Source of the DNA: Tethya wilhelma
Taxonomy: Eukaryota > Porifera > Demospongiae > Tethyida > Tethyidae
DNA length: 64,000 bases
Reading direction: 5' to 3'
Assembly: GCA_964030475.1 (NCBI GenBank)
Contig: CAXIPT010000002.1
Location: forward strand, 16,066,305-16,130,304
Part shown: piece after piece, positions 11,095-22,374 of the stretch
How positions within the stretch are numbered: position 1 is the stretch's first letter
Layout: each line of letters starts with the position of its first letter
The notes under the pieces: model-generated
The model's database searches: none
Seen by the model: only the letters and a program-made list of their open reading frames with translations
What the model was told of the DNA's origin: nothing
Program-made: the position numbers and the translations under genes

Positions 11095-11830
11095 GCGAGT
11101 GTCCGCGCAGCGCAGGTCCTCGGCGATCACGTGATATTATTTCCGGGTCTCGATCTCCGTACGTACTTGCACATATATATCTAAGCTTTTAGCCATTTCC
11201 AAACGGTTGTTTTGCCCTCTAAGCAACATTCGAGCGAAGTAACAAGAAAGAGAACAAAACCTAGCTTACTTCCAAGTAGCAGCGTCTGATTTCAAGACCA
11301 GGAAATGCGAGTCACGTGATGTAGATGTCGGACCTCCTCTGGCGCGCCCAAGGGAAGGTCAATACATATGAAAATGAGTTGGCAAAAAATGTACGTAGCT
11401 GACGTAGAGAGCATGCAAGAAATTCGAAATGGACCGCTAATTTTTGTCTGCACGCGAATTATTATCCGCGCGTGAACGGAGGGACATGACATATCCGCGG
11501 GCGGGCGCCGCGCCAGGATCACGTGATGTCGTTTCTTGGTACGTACGTACCTGGTCTAGTCTCGCGTATAGCTCACTTTTTTTTTGAGATTTACCGCAAC
11601 TTCAAGTTTAGTAGCTATTCTGACGAAGTAACAGGAGAGAGAAGAATTCCTAGCTTTTTCAAGGCAGGAAAGCGTCGAAAGCGCCTCAAATCAAGATCAT
11701 GTACAGAGCGGTTGACGCCTGACAGGCCGCTGTGCAGCCTCAGCTGTTTCAAAACGCAAAGAATAGTCGTCAAGTCACCGTTAGTGCCTGTGGGCCTGAC
11801 TAGTAGAGCTCGAGGTCGGTGAAGTACTCG
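11095..11830. promoter_or_regulatory. CpG-rich promoter-like region with repeated TCACGTGA boxes
   Basis: Base composition changes sharply here. Three CACGTG boxes sit at 11128, 11313 and 11520. Two of them head related blocks of roughly 140 bp (11126-11268 and 11518-11655), each running from ATCACGTGAT to CGAAGTAACA followed by CCTAGCTT. The same box lies next to gene starts elsewhere in the window (48708, 48720, 52614). This suggests a promoter or a diverged tandem promoter duplication, although no clear coding exon follows. Confidence 0.45.
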
Positions 11831-13906
11831 ACTACTCGCCTCGGCCCTGAGAACGTACGTGGGAATGAGCTCGAGTCGAGGTTACCCATATTTTGTGGTC
11901 AAGCACTCGAGCGGATCGGACCGTGATTCGGGGTCAGACCGCTTTCTTTTCCACCCCCATACTAAAACTGTGACGTGTTTTCAAAATGGCTCCACCCATC
12001 AGGCGCAGTATTTAACTGCTGTTGCTGACAGCTGACCTCTTTGCATGAATCCAAGGAACAGGAGAGAAGGTTTAATATTTTGTGTAGTAAGTTAATTCAT
12101 GTCTGTAACTTGCTGTACACATACTTCAATAATAATTAATAATAAAGTTAATTTTGTGCTCCTAATAGTCACTGGTACTTCTGAATGTTTTAGATGATTA
12201 TTGTTTCACATGTTAAAGGAACAGTATCAGTATGAATTATAGTCACTAAAATACAAGTCATGATATTTTACGACGTTTTTTTGTATTTTATGGGCTACAT
12301 AAATAAGCACGTTTGCATACTTGCTGAGCAGCTCTGTGTACTGCACACTGGTGTAATAACAACTATGTGGTCAGCTACAATCATAGTACAGCAGAAGCTG
12401 AACATCTCGGGGTACAGGCTAATTTTCAGCATTTGGAAAACTATATTTGTTTAGATAACTAAAGTTATAAATCAATGCTTTTTTATAGCTCTACTAGTAG
12501 CTATGATAGTTTTTTTGGCTCTTTAACATGCCAAAAAACTGGTAGATGGTTTGATCAAACATGAACCACTCGAATAATGGTGATTGCATGCATGTAACAA
12601 TTACGTAAGCCTCAAGCGAAGAAAAGAGTGTTCTGATTTCTTCTAACCAAATTTTGGCCTTCCAGCTCTGTTTAGATAATAGAGGTACTACTGTTGCTTT
12701 CTTAATGCTTCTGGTCATGTTTGATATTTTAATGCCAGCTTATTTTCTGATACTGTGAGTAGCTTCATTCCCAAGCTCTTCCCAGCTCTTCAAGTTACAC
12801 ATTACATGTCAGCTATTAAAATTTAATTTTTTCCCCTTAAAACGGGGGTGTTTTTTTTGGGGGGGGGGGCACTAGAAATTTTTTCTACAAATCTAGAAAA
12901 AGATAACTGAGAGACTCTGACAATGAATTATACTTTTGTTGAAAGCCTTAATTTAGTATGGATTTAGGCAAAGAATTAAGCATAGATACTTGCACTAACA
13001 GCTAGTCAGCTACCTATAGCAGGCTATAGTAGCATCCCTTCGCTAGAATCTATGATTTGCCCAGTGGCGTAGGCAAAGAGGGTTCAAAGGTGCTCCAGCA
13101 CCCCATTTGAGCTTGATCGGCCAGAAAAAGAAAACAATTAATAATTGGCTTTGTTAAGAGCTACTCAAACCTTTAAATTGATTCTTTGGAGCTTGTTTTT
13201 CTAGATTATAGACCTCAAGCGCTTGATAGACAAAGTTTAATTCACGCTATAGAGTGCTCCGACTACTTGAAACAACAGTTTAAAGGTCATGTAAACAGAA
13301 TGTGCAGTAATTAGTGGACGTAGCACCCCAAAATAGTCTTGGCAATAGCTACTAACTTCCCTCAAGTAGTCACACTAGTGTAATGAATTCCAACATAGGT
13401 TCCATGAATCCGAGGGTTTGTTTTTGTTATTCATTTTAGTATTCTCAGCAAAATAGAAGTGAGGTTTTTCTGTTTGCCCACATATACACAGTTCAACCAC
13501 TGTTCAACCTCACGTGCCATCGCATATCAGGCCCTCCTGATTCTTAGGGTGTATAACACTAGAGGAAGGTGTAGCCTGGTATAAGACTACTGACATAGTA
13601 CCTTTAATTGTGTTATCCAATATGAGTATTTTGGTGCACACAACATGCCATATTATGAACTGTGCATAATTATGTACAATGTCATGTACTTTGCATGGTT
13701 TAGTAATGTATAGGTTCTTCTATGGGGTGAATTGATTTTCAAATTGGTATACACATCAGAGATTTATGATTTGCAATGCACAGGCCCATTGGTAGACTAC
13801 TTCATGACATTGTGTTGACCTAGCTGGAGAAATGAAACATGATATCATAAGATATGCTGTGTACGAACTCTGCCTTGTTCAGACACTCATACCACTGCAT
13901 TTTCTC
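11831..13906. other. no gene recognised; repeat-derived DNA
   Basis: AT-rich sequence without convincing exons. Around 13070-13130 a stretch (CAGTGGCGTAGGCAAAG ... GGTGCTCCAGCACCCC) has the look of a dispersed transposon-derived repeat. A poly-G run lies near 12858. Confidence 0.4.
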
Positions 13907-14216
13907 ATCATACGTACGGTAGTACGTATAGTAGGAATGGGCCGACTGTCCCATTGACACAATACAAAATGTTCATGCTTATAAACTTTCAGGGAAAGAA
14001 AGCTAAGCTTTCAAATGCATTTTATAGCCTCCCCCAGACAGTTTACTTACTGTATTAACCAAGAAAACAGGCAGAAAGTTTCTAGAGCACTCTGGAGAGA
14101 GCGCTGGCGAGAAGCCACAAGAGTGCAATTTTGTTCTCCCCTTCCTTCCTTCCTTCCTAACTGACTTACTTGAACGCGATTTCCAGACAAACAAAAGGCA
14201 TTGAGCCAACTTTGAC
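13907..14216 (-). repeat. dispersed repeat, inverted copy of 18077-18396
   Basis: About 310 bp that reads as the diverged reverse complement of 18077-18396. Shared landmarks are GTCAAAGTTGGCTCAA, ACTGACTTACTTGA and its complement, CATTTTGTATTGTG, and the end ACCGTACGTATGAT. A (CTTC)n run lies inside. No coding capacity is evident, so a non-autonomous element is likely. Confidence 0.7.
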
Positions 14217-14799
14217 CATATAGTGGGACTGAGAGGGCGGAGTCCGTTCGGATTTGATTAACGGAAATTTGGCCTTTCAGTTCTAATAATTATCACACGA
14301 GAATTTTGCACTGTGTCGCTGGTGTACATAGTATTTATAACACCCTTATTCATCTTTTTCTGTCATGTTTCAAAAGAGGTTGTACATCTGACTGTGATTT
14401 GATCAGATATTGTTTTCTCTCCTCAGTTCAAGTTGTGTATATACCTCCATTGGTTTCAATTATCGGTACAGCCAAGATTACTCAAAAAGCTATTCCATTG
14501 ATGATGTGATGTGCGCTGAATTTATACGAGACATTCGTCTGAACGTATTGGTTTTTGACTCTATTGACACTACAAACTTAATCATTAATTCTGTATGCTG
14601 TGACTAACCATTTTCTATTCTATATATCATACTTTCTCTTTTCTTTTGCACCTATTAAGCGGGGGGCAGAGCGGGGAATAGCCTCATTTCCGGACAAGGC
14701 TGAGCAGCTGGGAACGGAGGGCCTGGCTAATCGGTTTACGAGGCATCAAGCTGAGTTGCTAATCAGGTTCCATTCTGCGATCACTGCATGCAAGAGACA
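14217..14799. other. no assignable gene between repeats
   Basis: Open stretches of about 65 codons occur (14306-14607) but share no motif with any family I know. They are not supported as exons. Confidence 0.4.
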
Positions 14800-15612
14800 G
14801 GCGACTCACGTAGCACTGATAAGCCGGAGTATTAGAGTTCTATTCCTAATTCGTCGTACTATCTCACATTTTTCCCATGTCTCCACCCGAAGATCACTGT
14901 ATATCTCTTTAGTGAGATCACACCTAACATATTGTTCTCAGATTTGGAGACCAAACCTTATTAAGGACATTTCTTTGTTAGAACGAGTGCAAAGAAGGGC
15001 CACCAAATTTATTCTATTTAACCAATCCTGTGACACTAATCTCTCTTACAAGGCTAGACTAATAGCTCTCCACATATTTCCACTCATGTATTGGTATGAA
15101 ATACAAGACATTCTATTCTTAATAAAATGCCTGAAGGAACCACCTGACAATTTCAATGTACATGACTATGTTACATTCTCTAGAGGCAGTACACGCTCTG
15201 CCTCAGCAGGCAAACTTGTTCACAACATGTCAAGGCTCTGCTCCACCCGCCACTATTACTTTAATAGAATTGTCCGTCTATGGAACGCTCTGCCATCTAT
15301 TAACTTAAATGAATCATTCGTAACTATCAAAGCCAAGCTGTTAGCATTTCTTTGGACACACTTCACCACTCATTTTGACTCAGACAACATTTGCTCATAT
15401 CATTACTTATGCCCTTGTAACAAATGTATCCAAAATGCAGTAAGACAACTAAACAGAGAACTCTAACCTATTCATTATAGTAAAAAAAAAATTTTGTGTG
15501 TATTATGTGTTCTGTCTTATCTAGTTTTTGTAGAGCAGCGTTGTACATCAATGGCTGTCTCTCAGCATTATGCTGTAAAGTTTATGATAATAATAATAAT
15601 AAAATAATAATT
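14800..15612 (+). mobile_element. 5'-truncated LINE (non-LTR retrotransposon) 3' end
   Basis: The open frame to 15466 carries the C-terminal region found downstream of the RT in jockey/CR1-type LINEs. It includes SLYISLVRSHLTYCSQIW, LLERVQRRATKFIL, and the tail RLWNALPSI followed by a Cys-rich end CPCNKC. The RT palm itself is missing, as expected for 5' truncation. The element ends in a TAA-rich microsatellite tail (about 15587-15612). The first 60-70 codons of the same open frame (from 14600) look unrelated and probably belong to flanking DNA. Confidence 0.8.
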
Positions 15613-15832
15613 ACTAATACTATTGACGACCTTTACCTACATCTGGCGCGGCCGGATTGGAAACGAATTACGTGATCTAATAATGCGAAGCGAAAATTAA
15701 AAGCAGAGCCTGGTGGCCTCAGGCGCCTTTGTTGAGCCGTTTATCTTTAGTAACTCAGCTTGATGCTCTAAGCCGGGATCGGAGTTTATCTAATTTATCA
15801 GATTCTATAATTTTTAGAGATAGCTAGACACT

Positions 15833-16321
15833 ATGCGGGTGATAGTACTACTTTATTGGTCAAACGCAATTATGTGTTTATTATTTATACTAATTGCAGT
15901 AAAGGCCCAAGTTCCAGGTATACTTCTACTGATGCCCGGCATAATTTTGTTACTTATCAAAGTTAACTTTCTCCTGCAGAGCTGACCCTCTTACTCAATG
16001 GTGAGGTTATACCTGAACATGAAGCACTAGATAAAGAAGATGTGGGTGTACAAGCAAATCCAGATGGTGCACTCTCTGTTGTGTTTTCTGGTTCTGGAGG
16101 AGATCCTAGAATTTTTTCATCAAGACCTTTTCGAATTGAACCACCAAGTCGTGGTTTTCATTGGAGATTTGAAACTAAGACATTCTCTAATAACTCCCGA
16201 ATCCTCCGTCTGTTGAGAAGAGACAACATGGAGCAATCAAATGATCAGGAAGGAGTCTGGAGATTTATAGTTCCTGATGGCAATGGAGAGAGGACCATCT
16301 ATGTTGGGCTATACACTCGTG
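15833..16321 (+). CDS. 5' exons of a secreted or receptor protein, orphaned
   Basis: Two exons with matching phases: 15833-15917 and 15980-16321. The start codes for a signal peptide (VIVLLYWSNAIMCLLFILIA, then VKAQVP). An ectodomain follows with LTLLLNGEVIPEHEA, RPFRIEPPSRGFHWRFETK and WRFIVPDGNGERTIYVGLYT, of no family I recognise. The second exon ends in a GT donor (phase 1), so the gene should continue, but a TG microsatellite with a gap and several repeats follow. Decayed kinase exons on the same strand at 23-24 kb make a disrupted receptor tyrosine kinase possible. That link is inference only. Confidence 0.55.
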
Positions 16322-16401
16322 GTAAGAATTTACAAATGTGTATTATTAAACCTTGGCATGTTTCACACACCCAAACTGAGAAAACTGAGGGTTATAGTAG
16401 T

Positions 16402-16404
16402 TAT

Positions 16405-16496
<92 letters not shown>
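16402..16496. repeat. (TG)n microsatellite next to an assembly gap
   Basis: About 45 TG units ending at an 'n' at 16497. Length and position suggest a collapsed or unresolved repeat. Confidence 0.95.
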
Positions 16497-16497
16497 N

Positions 16498-17230
16498 CGT
16501 TTAGCAATGTGCTACGTTCCCAAGACTGATGGTAAAGGGTCTCCAAAGCCTGCTGGGTGGAGCTTGTGAGAATCTACAGCTCTTTTACCATAGTCTTTCA
16601 TAGCAGAATTCGACAGAAAAGATAAATTTCCATAGAAGTAAGCTTCAACCATACACTGGCAACTGTCATACGTTATGTTGTTGTAACTAACCCGCTCAAA
16701 CAACTAAGTGAAGGCAGCCATCTCTGATTGAGCCACCTCCCACATTGGCTCAAATTCTGCCGCCAAGTGGAGGCGCGCGCGGCTATGGGTAAGGTCTATT
16801 GAGACATACAATGCAGGCTGTACTGTTGCATAGGCGTGGCTATACTAAGGCAATGTCACGATCGTAATATTATCATGAGCTAGCTTGCTGCAGAGTTTGC
16901 AAAAACACAAGCACTTGGACTAGAAATACTCTGTTGCATGCGTCTAAGCATTTATACTAGAGTCAGTGTCGCTATCTCAGACTTCCAGTGTTCTAGCAAG
17001 GTGCAGCTAGCACATGATCGGGCAACTCTCGTTAGCTCGCTCGCTAATGGGTGGGGTCACATAGCCAAAATGGCCGCTCAAGCGATGGCTCGGACTGAAA
17101 GTCGTGGCATAGCTTAGGAACTATAAGCTTTTAGCTTCTGAAAAATATAATTTTTTTAGATAAACATTAGTACTCTATGCATACATCCATAATTTTCAGA
17201 GTAGACTTGCTGTTCTTCAGATTAATAGTG

Positions 17231-17232
<2 letters not shown>
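16498..17232. other. no gene recognised
   Basis: Contains CG-rich bits near 16765 and 17040 but no exon signal I can support. Confidence 0.4.

Positions 17233-17266
<34 letters not shown>
17233..17266. repeat. (GT)n microsatellite
   Basis: About 17 GT units. Confidence 0.95.
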
Positions 17267-17268
<2 letters not shown>

Positions 17269-17379
17269 CACTGTGGGAGGGTGTGAGTGTGTGCAATAAG
17301 AAAGCAAATCCTTAGAGTGCTATGCATGCCATCAGAAGAATCTCATGTGGTTTAATTTTTAGCTAGCTACATATATATA

Positions 17380-17777
17380 TAATAAAAATTTCAAAAAAAT
17401 AAGCAGTGTAGGAATGGGCAGTGCATTAAAAAGTGTTGGAACAAGGAATGGTCCCAATTTCGGCACATGACTACTTCATTTTCATTTCTATCCCTCATGC
17501 ATAGCTATTTATGTGGTAAAATTAATGGTTCAAAGAATGATCTGTACTTGAATAGCTTATCAGTATCACATTAATTTTTATCCCATGGTTCCGCAAATTC
17601 CTGCCAATCTTATCACTTGGCTAAAAAGTGGAATAAAGTATAGCATGCAGAATACCATCCAAGACTTGGGCACAAAAATGAAGTAGTCATGTGCCGAAAT
17701 TGGGACCATTCCTTGTTCCAATACTTTTTAATGCACTGCCCATTCCTACACTGCTTATTTTTTTGAAATTTTTATTA
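17380..17777. mobile_element. MITE with about 103-bp terminal inverted repeats
   Basis: 17380-17482 and 17675-17777 are near-perfect reverse complements. Shared blocks are AGCAGTGTAGGAATGGGCAG, GGAACAAGGAATGGTCCC and GGCACATGACTACTTC. The roughly 190-bp core has no open frame. Partial copies of the same end occur at 22294-22372 and, more diverged, near 6818-6875, so this is a dispersed family. Confidence 0.88.
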
Positions 17778-18076
17778 CTTGTTCATTCACTTTTTTCACC
17801 ACTACAGTGAACAGACTATCAGAGACTGGTTAGTCTGTATAAAAGCTTGAGTTATCTGAGAAGCAGCTACATTGGCTGCTCTAGAGCAGCTTGTGTGCAT
17901 GCGCATTTAATGCCACTTGACTGACCTTTGAACTCTACCTACAAGAAGATGGCTACATTGAAGTACATGAATTTATACTCTAAGTTTCAAAGCTTTCTAG
18001 TTTTTGTTTAGGCTTATTTGTGATCAAAGCGAGTATCAAGGATTGTAGTACCTATGAAAAGGAGTTACTTTGTGCT

Positions 18077-18396
18077 GTCAAAGTTGGCTCAACACTTTCT
18101 GGTTCTCTGGAAATGCTTTTCAAGTAAGTCAGTTAGGAAGTACGTACGTACGTACGTAAGTTAGATGAACAAAAATGGCACTATTGTGGCTTCCCACTAG
18201 CTCTCTCTACGAGTGCTGAGGAAAGGTTCTGTGAGTTTTAGGCCTTGCACACAATTGGTAATCTGTCAGTTAGACACTGTGAGCAAGTTTGAAGACTCAA
18301 TTTTGCTTTGTTAGATTTTTATGATCATAAACATTTTGTATTGTGCCTATGGGACATTTGGCCCATTCCTACTATACATACTACCGTACGTATGAT
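18077..18396 (+). repeat. dispersed repeat, partner of 13907-14216
   Basis: Diverged inverted copy of 13907-14216. It contains a run of ACGT repeats near 18142-18160. Confidence 0.7.
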
Positions 18397-18492
18397 ACTG
18401 CATGCATGCATGAGAAACATTGGGGCCACTTGTATATGTGCCTGATTCACTTTTCTCAGTTGATTTTAAAACTGTCTGCGTATACTTGATAC

Positions 18493-18561
18493 TAGTCTGG
18501 GCACCAGACCCTTCCTTTCTTATTTTAAAACCTAGCAAGAAAGGGTCTGGTGTCCAGACTA
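18493..18561. repeat. 69-bp hairpin with TAGTCTGG ends
   Basis: Arms 18493-18520 and 18538-18561 are inverted repeats sharing CACCAGACCC. Its end motif TAGTCTGG...CCAGACTA matches the ends of the larger element at 58606-59177, so it may be a minimal derivative. Confidence 0.7.
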
Positions 18562-20067
18562 ACTTGATACCAACATTGATAGCTAGCTATGCATATTGAG
18601 CTATATTCTCTGACTTTTTAAATTTTGCCTGGGACTGAAGCAGCTAACGAAGTATAACTCTGAACAGCTTGGACATTCCCAATGAAGATAATTTAAAATA
18701 TAGTCATAATGTCATTTAGTCTATAAACCAGAATTATTGTTATTATTGCTATAATTTCTTTGCTACGCCACTAGGACTGCATGAGGTACAAAATATGGAA
18801 CAGGACAAATAGAAGCATATTGAAGAAGAAGATTGAAAGTCTTTGAACGAGTTCTAAGTGCAATAGGGATCTATAGGCTATTATCACCTCAGCAGACTCA
18901 ATATCCACACCAGGCTCACCACCTCTGACCCTAAAACCATTAGAGACACGATTAGAGGGATAAACTTCTTCAGAGTCATTACCATTTATCAGTCTAGTCC
19001 AGGGTTGTATATTCTAGTATATACTCAACTGAGCTTTTGTTTGTTTGTTTGTTTTTTCTTTCTTTTTTCAAGTTAAAGCAATAGCATGAGCATACAGGTG
19101 TGGCATGACTAAATAGCACAGAAGAGCTAATAATGAAATAGCACAGAAGGGCTAATAATGGACATGCAGTCACCTCAATATGATAAGTGAATTAAAAGTT
19201 GACATAACTGAGGAGAGGAACGTTTAAAAGAGGGGTAGGTATCTACTGAGATATAAAAAAAAGAGTATACAGAAAGGGTGTCATGGAGCCATATGTTGGT
19301 GAATTTGGCTCTTAAAGGCATCTGGGGATGTAGCTAATAACCAAAAATTATTGTGCCGGAAAAAGTTAGTAGCTACATTATAGCATTCTATAGAACACAT
19401 TCCACAGTGCAGATTTTGTTAAAGTAAAATACCGTAGTCACAGGGTTAATCGCGGGTCAAAGGTCGCGGGGCTTCTCGTTGCATAGTAAGCAGTGCTCAA
19501 GACGAGCGCAGTTCAATGAATTATGCTTGAAATAAATAAAATATAAGCTGATAAGACTTTAAATTCACTTTCAAGAGTGATATTTTACATAAGATTGGAG
19601 AAAAAGCCGAGAAAACTGCAGAACACGATGACATCTCCGCTGCGATCGCATGAATAACTATTAATAATTTTGCTCACGTGATGAAAAGTGGGCGTGGCTA
19701 CCTAGGGTATAGTCACCAACTTCCGGACACTTAAGATCTTATTTAAAATATTATAGCGACAAAGCAACACTGACCTTTTGGTTATTACACAGGGTAAACT
19801 TCAAACCTTAGGCAACAATTTAGTGCAAAGTTGGTTTCTTTTGCACCGGTACCCGGACAGCTGTACCACAAAACGGACTAGCCCCGCCCACACTATATTA
19901 TGGACAAGTTCTCTATTTAAAGGACACTACTCTTTTCTCAAAAACTATGCAATGCCCAGTGCCCAAATTTCTACCACATAATCACCATTTAATACTCATT
20001 TGAACCCTACAATAATTTCTTTATAATTTCATCCAACAACTATAATACATGTATGTTAAAAAGACAT
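18562..20067. other. no gene recognised; probable flank of the pogo element
   Basis: AT-rich with a (GTTT)n run near 19039. The segment 19690-19980 contains TTCCGGACACTTAAG and GGACTAGCCCCGCCCAC. It may include the 3' end of the adjacent transposon, but I could not pair it with a matching inverted repeat on the other side. Confidence 0.4.
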
Positions 20068-22155
20068 CTATAATGAGCAACATTCCAAGCACTTCCAGTC
20101 AATATCAGTCACCTCACAATCGGCATCTAAATCTGCACAAATTATATGAGTCCAGGTTTCGCATGATTCACATTGAATCCAACGATCTCCCACCTTTTCT
20201 TTCTCACCACAAATAGGACAAAGGTAACTGGAGTGATTATCTGTATCACTATCTTGGTCTGATGAATCTGAAGATGACAAGGAGGGAGATGGTGACTCAG
20301 GTGGTTCTTGCTCAAGACTCCTACTATTACTAGCACGACCACGACCACCTCGCTGGCCTCTACCTCGTCCTCTTCTTCCTCCACGTCCTCTCCCTCTAGT
20401 AGCAGTTTGCCTGGAAACTTTCTCTGCTGCTCTTTGTTGTCTCGCTAGCTCTTTAATCCTCTTTTGTTCTTCACGTTCTAGTTTCTTTCTTTCCCTTTCC
20501 TGCTTACGTAGCATCTTCGCTTCCTCTTCTTTTTGCTTTTGTTGTTGTTTTTCTTCAAGGTAAGAAACAAATTGCTCACTGCTTAAATGTTTTGGCATTT
20601 CAGACGTAGGTTTAGCTCGAGCCTTCTTGGTGGGAGGATGAGGATAGGTAAGGATTTCCTGAACTACACTAGATACTTTCTGTTGCCGAGTAGGGATATC
20701 TTGAGATTCATGACCTGAAGATTCACTGACTGCATCTTGAGTATCCTTATCACCAGAATTAGAATCAGGGATAGCTGTATCAGATATTGTAAGTGCTTTC
20801 AATTTAGTCCAGACAGAGTACATTTCATCAGACTCAATGTCATAGCCCTCAGAATATCTAGTGTTGAAAAGCTTAATAGTCTTGGGTTTTATGACAGATT
20901 CAACAACTCTCAATGCCTCAGCTGGTGTAGAAGAAGCAACACTCTTTGGTTGGTTTGCTGTTTTCTGGTTCTCACTACTGAAGAAATGGGTCGATGGCAT
21001 GATTTTGGTTTGATCAATAGCTTGTCTATTCAAAGGATATATTCCAGCCTTTGGGAATGCATTTACAAAGGTAGAAGCTTTAACACAATCTAGCCAGGCA
21101 TCTTTGAACACACTTGCAAAGCCATACTTTGTGAGAGGGATGGTTGGATTCACCAACTTGTATTTTTCGCAAGCTTTCCCCCAAGACGATTTCAGAGCTC
21201 GGAAAAAACCAACATCAAGCGGTTGAGTGAGATGAGACGTATGAGGTGGGAGACAATACAAGTAAATTTCATTTTCTCTATAAAACTTCGCAACTTCTAG
21301 GTCAATATGTGAACTGTGTCCGTCGACCAGAAGTAGGACAGGGCGGTGTTTCACAAATTTAGAGAAATGGTTAGCCAACCACCCATAGAACAATTCAGTA
21401 CTAATCCATCCATTTGTTGATCGCCCAAAGTACGCATTTTCAACAGATCCTTCCATAGGATTACTCTTGAACCTCACACCCGAGAAGATATGCATAGGAG
21501 GAACTGTATCTCCAGAAGCACTGGCTGCAACAAGGGTTGTGATGAGCTCTTTCGAATCTTGTGTCATGCCATAAACCGTCTTCTCATTACGAATAGCTAA
21601 AACTTTTCCTGTTTTAGGACAAAGTTGAAAGCCAGATTCATCAGCATTCCAAATGAGGTGTGGGTGGTCCTTTAGCTCACGAGTTTCAAGAAACACATCA
21701 AACTTTGCATACCAATTATCTAAAGCTTCCTCTGTACATGATCTGACGCGTGACAGAGTAAGGTGTTCAGGAGTACGTAAAGAAAGTCTTGGATGTCTCT
21801 TTAAGAACAAAGACCACCACTTCCGACCAGGAGTATTATCCTTGAATGGATTAGGACGCTTGTCTTTCACTAAAATATCTCGAACAATGTTTGTAACGTG
21901 TTCTTTTGTCCTACCATAACCAATCTTACTCATATGCTCGATATACTGTACAATCTTCATCTCTTCTGCAGTGGTTAAGATGGTATCTGGACCACGTCTG
22001 CTTCCTATATCAATCTTTCCAGCAGCATAATCATACAAAGTGCTTTTGGGTATTCCATGGGCTGCTGATGCTGCCCTAATTGATAATTTCCTACAATGTA
22101 GATCTTCTAGTGCTGCTTTTAGGTCCTGCATGGACCATGTGGTCTTGTTTGCCAT
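20068..22155 (-). CDS. pogo/Tigger-type DDE transposase with C-terminal zinc finger
   Basis: One uninterrupted 695-aa frame. The N-terminus (about 1-55) is a psq-type helix-turn-helix (WSMQDLKAALEDL, GIPKSTLYDYAAGK). A second DNA-binding region covers about 60-150. The DDE catalytic core has WNADESGFQL, LLLVDGHSSHIDLE and LTQPLDVGFFRALK. From about residue 480 a low-complexity tail has a Lys/Glu-rich coiled coil, then an Arg-Gly-rich stretch. The last 50 residues form a PHD-like finger (CPICGEKEKVGDRWIQCESC ... WTHIICADL ... WKCLEC). It should cut and paste pogo-superfamily DNA in the nucleus. The frame is intact, so it may be recent or domesticated. Terminal repeats were not located. Confidence 0.93.
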   Translation of the reverse strand: MANKTTWSMQDLKAALEDLHCRKLSIRAASAAHGIPKSTLYDYAAGKIDIGSRRGPDTILTTAEEMKIVQYIEHMSKIGYGRTKEHVTNIVRDILVKDKRPNPFKDNTPGRKWWSLFLKRHPRLSLRTPEHLTLSRVRSCTEEALDNWYAKFDVFLETRELKDHPHLIWNADESGFQLCPKTGKVLAIRNEKTVYGMTQDSKELITTLVAASASGDTVPPMHIFSGVRFKSNPMEGSVENAYFGRSTNGWISTELFYGWLANHFSKFVKHRPVLLLVDGHSSHIDLEVAKFYRENEIYLYCLPPHTSHLTQPLDVGFFRALKSSWGKACEKYKLVNPTIPLTKYGFASVFKDAWLDCVKASTFVNAFPKAGIYPLNRQAIDQTKIMPSTHFFSSENQKTANQPKSVASSTPAEALRVVESVIKPKTIKLFNTRYSEGYDIESDEMYSVWTKLKALTISDTAIPDSNSGDKDTQDAVSESSGHESQDIPTRQQKVSSVVQEILTYPHPPTKKARAKPTSEMPKHLSSEQFVSYLEEKQQQKQKEEEAKMLRKQERERKKLEREEQKRIKELARQQRAAEKVSRQTATRGRGRGGRRGRGRGQRGGRGRASNSRSLEQEPPESPSPSLSSSDSSDQDSDTDNHSSYLCPICGEKEKVGDRWIQCESCETWTHIICADLDADCEVTDIDWKCLECCSL

Positions 22156-22293
22156 CTCTGTAGCATGAAAAATAACCCCAAAATGGTTAACCTAATAGAG
22201 AAGCCATAAAAGCCTGTGGTTTTTAACTTAATTAAGTTAGATAAGCATTAACCATTACATTGTGGCATGGTGAACCTGCATACCAAGTCTCGA

Positions 22294-22372
22294 GACATGC
22301 CTTGTTCCAATACTTTTTAACGCACTGCCCATTCCTACACTATTTATTTTTTTGAAATTTTTACTACTTGTC
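22294..22372 (+). repeat. fragment of the 17.4-kb MITE end
   Basis: Reads GCCTTGTTCCAATACTTTTT and CACTGCCCATTCCTACACT as at 17715-17755, then the same T-rich end. Only one arm is present. Confidence 0.85.
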
Positions 22373-22374
22373 AT

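Noticed and set aside
11292..11822. Open frames in the CpG-rich region.
   Set aside because: GC-rich DNA keeps frames open by chance; no recognisable peptide, and promoter motifs overlap them.
14600..14800. Treating the whole 288-codon frame as LINE protein.
   Set aside because: Only codons after about 14800 resemble LINE C-termini; the first part probably belongs to flanking sequence.
16277..16546. Open frames through the (TG)n tract (poly Cys-Val / His-Thr).
   Set aside because: Pure microsatellite translation; the real exon ends at a GT donor at 16321.
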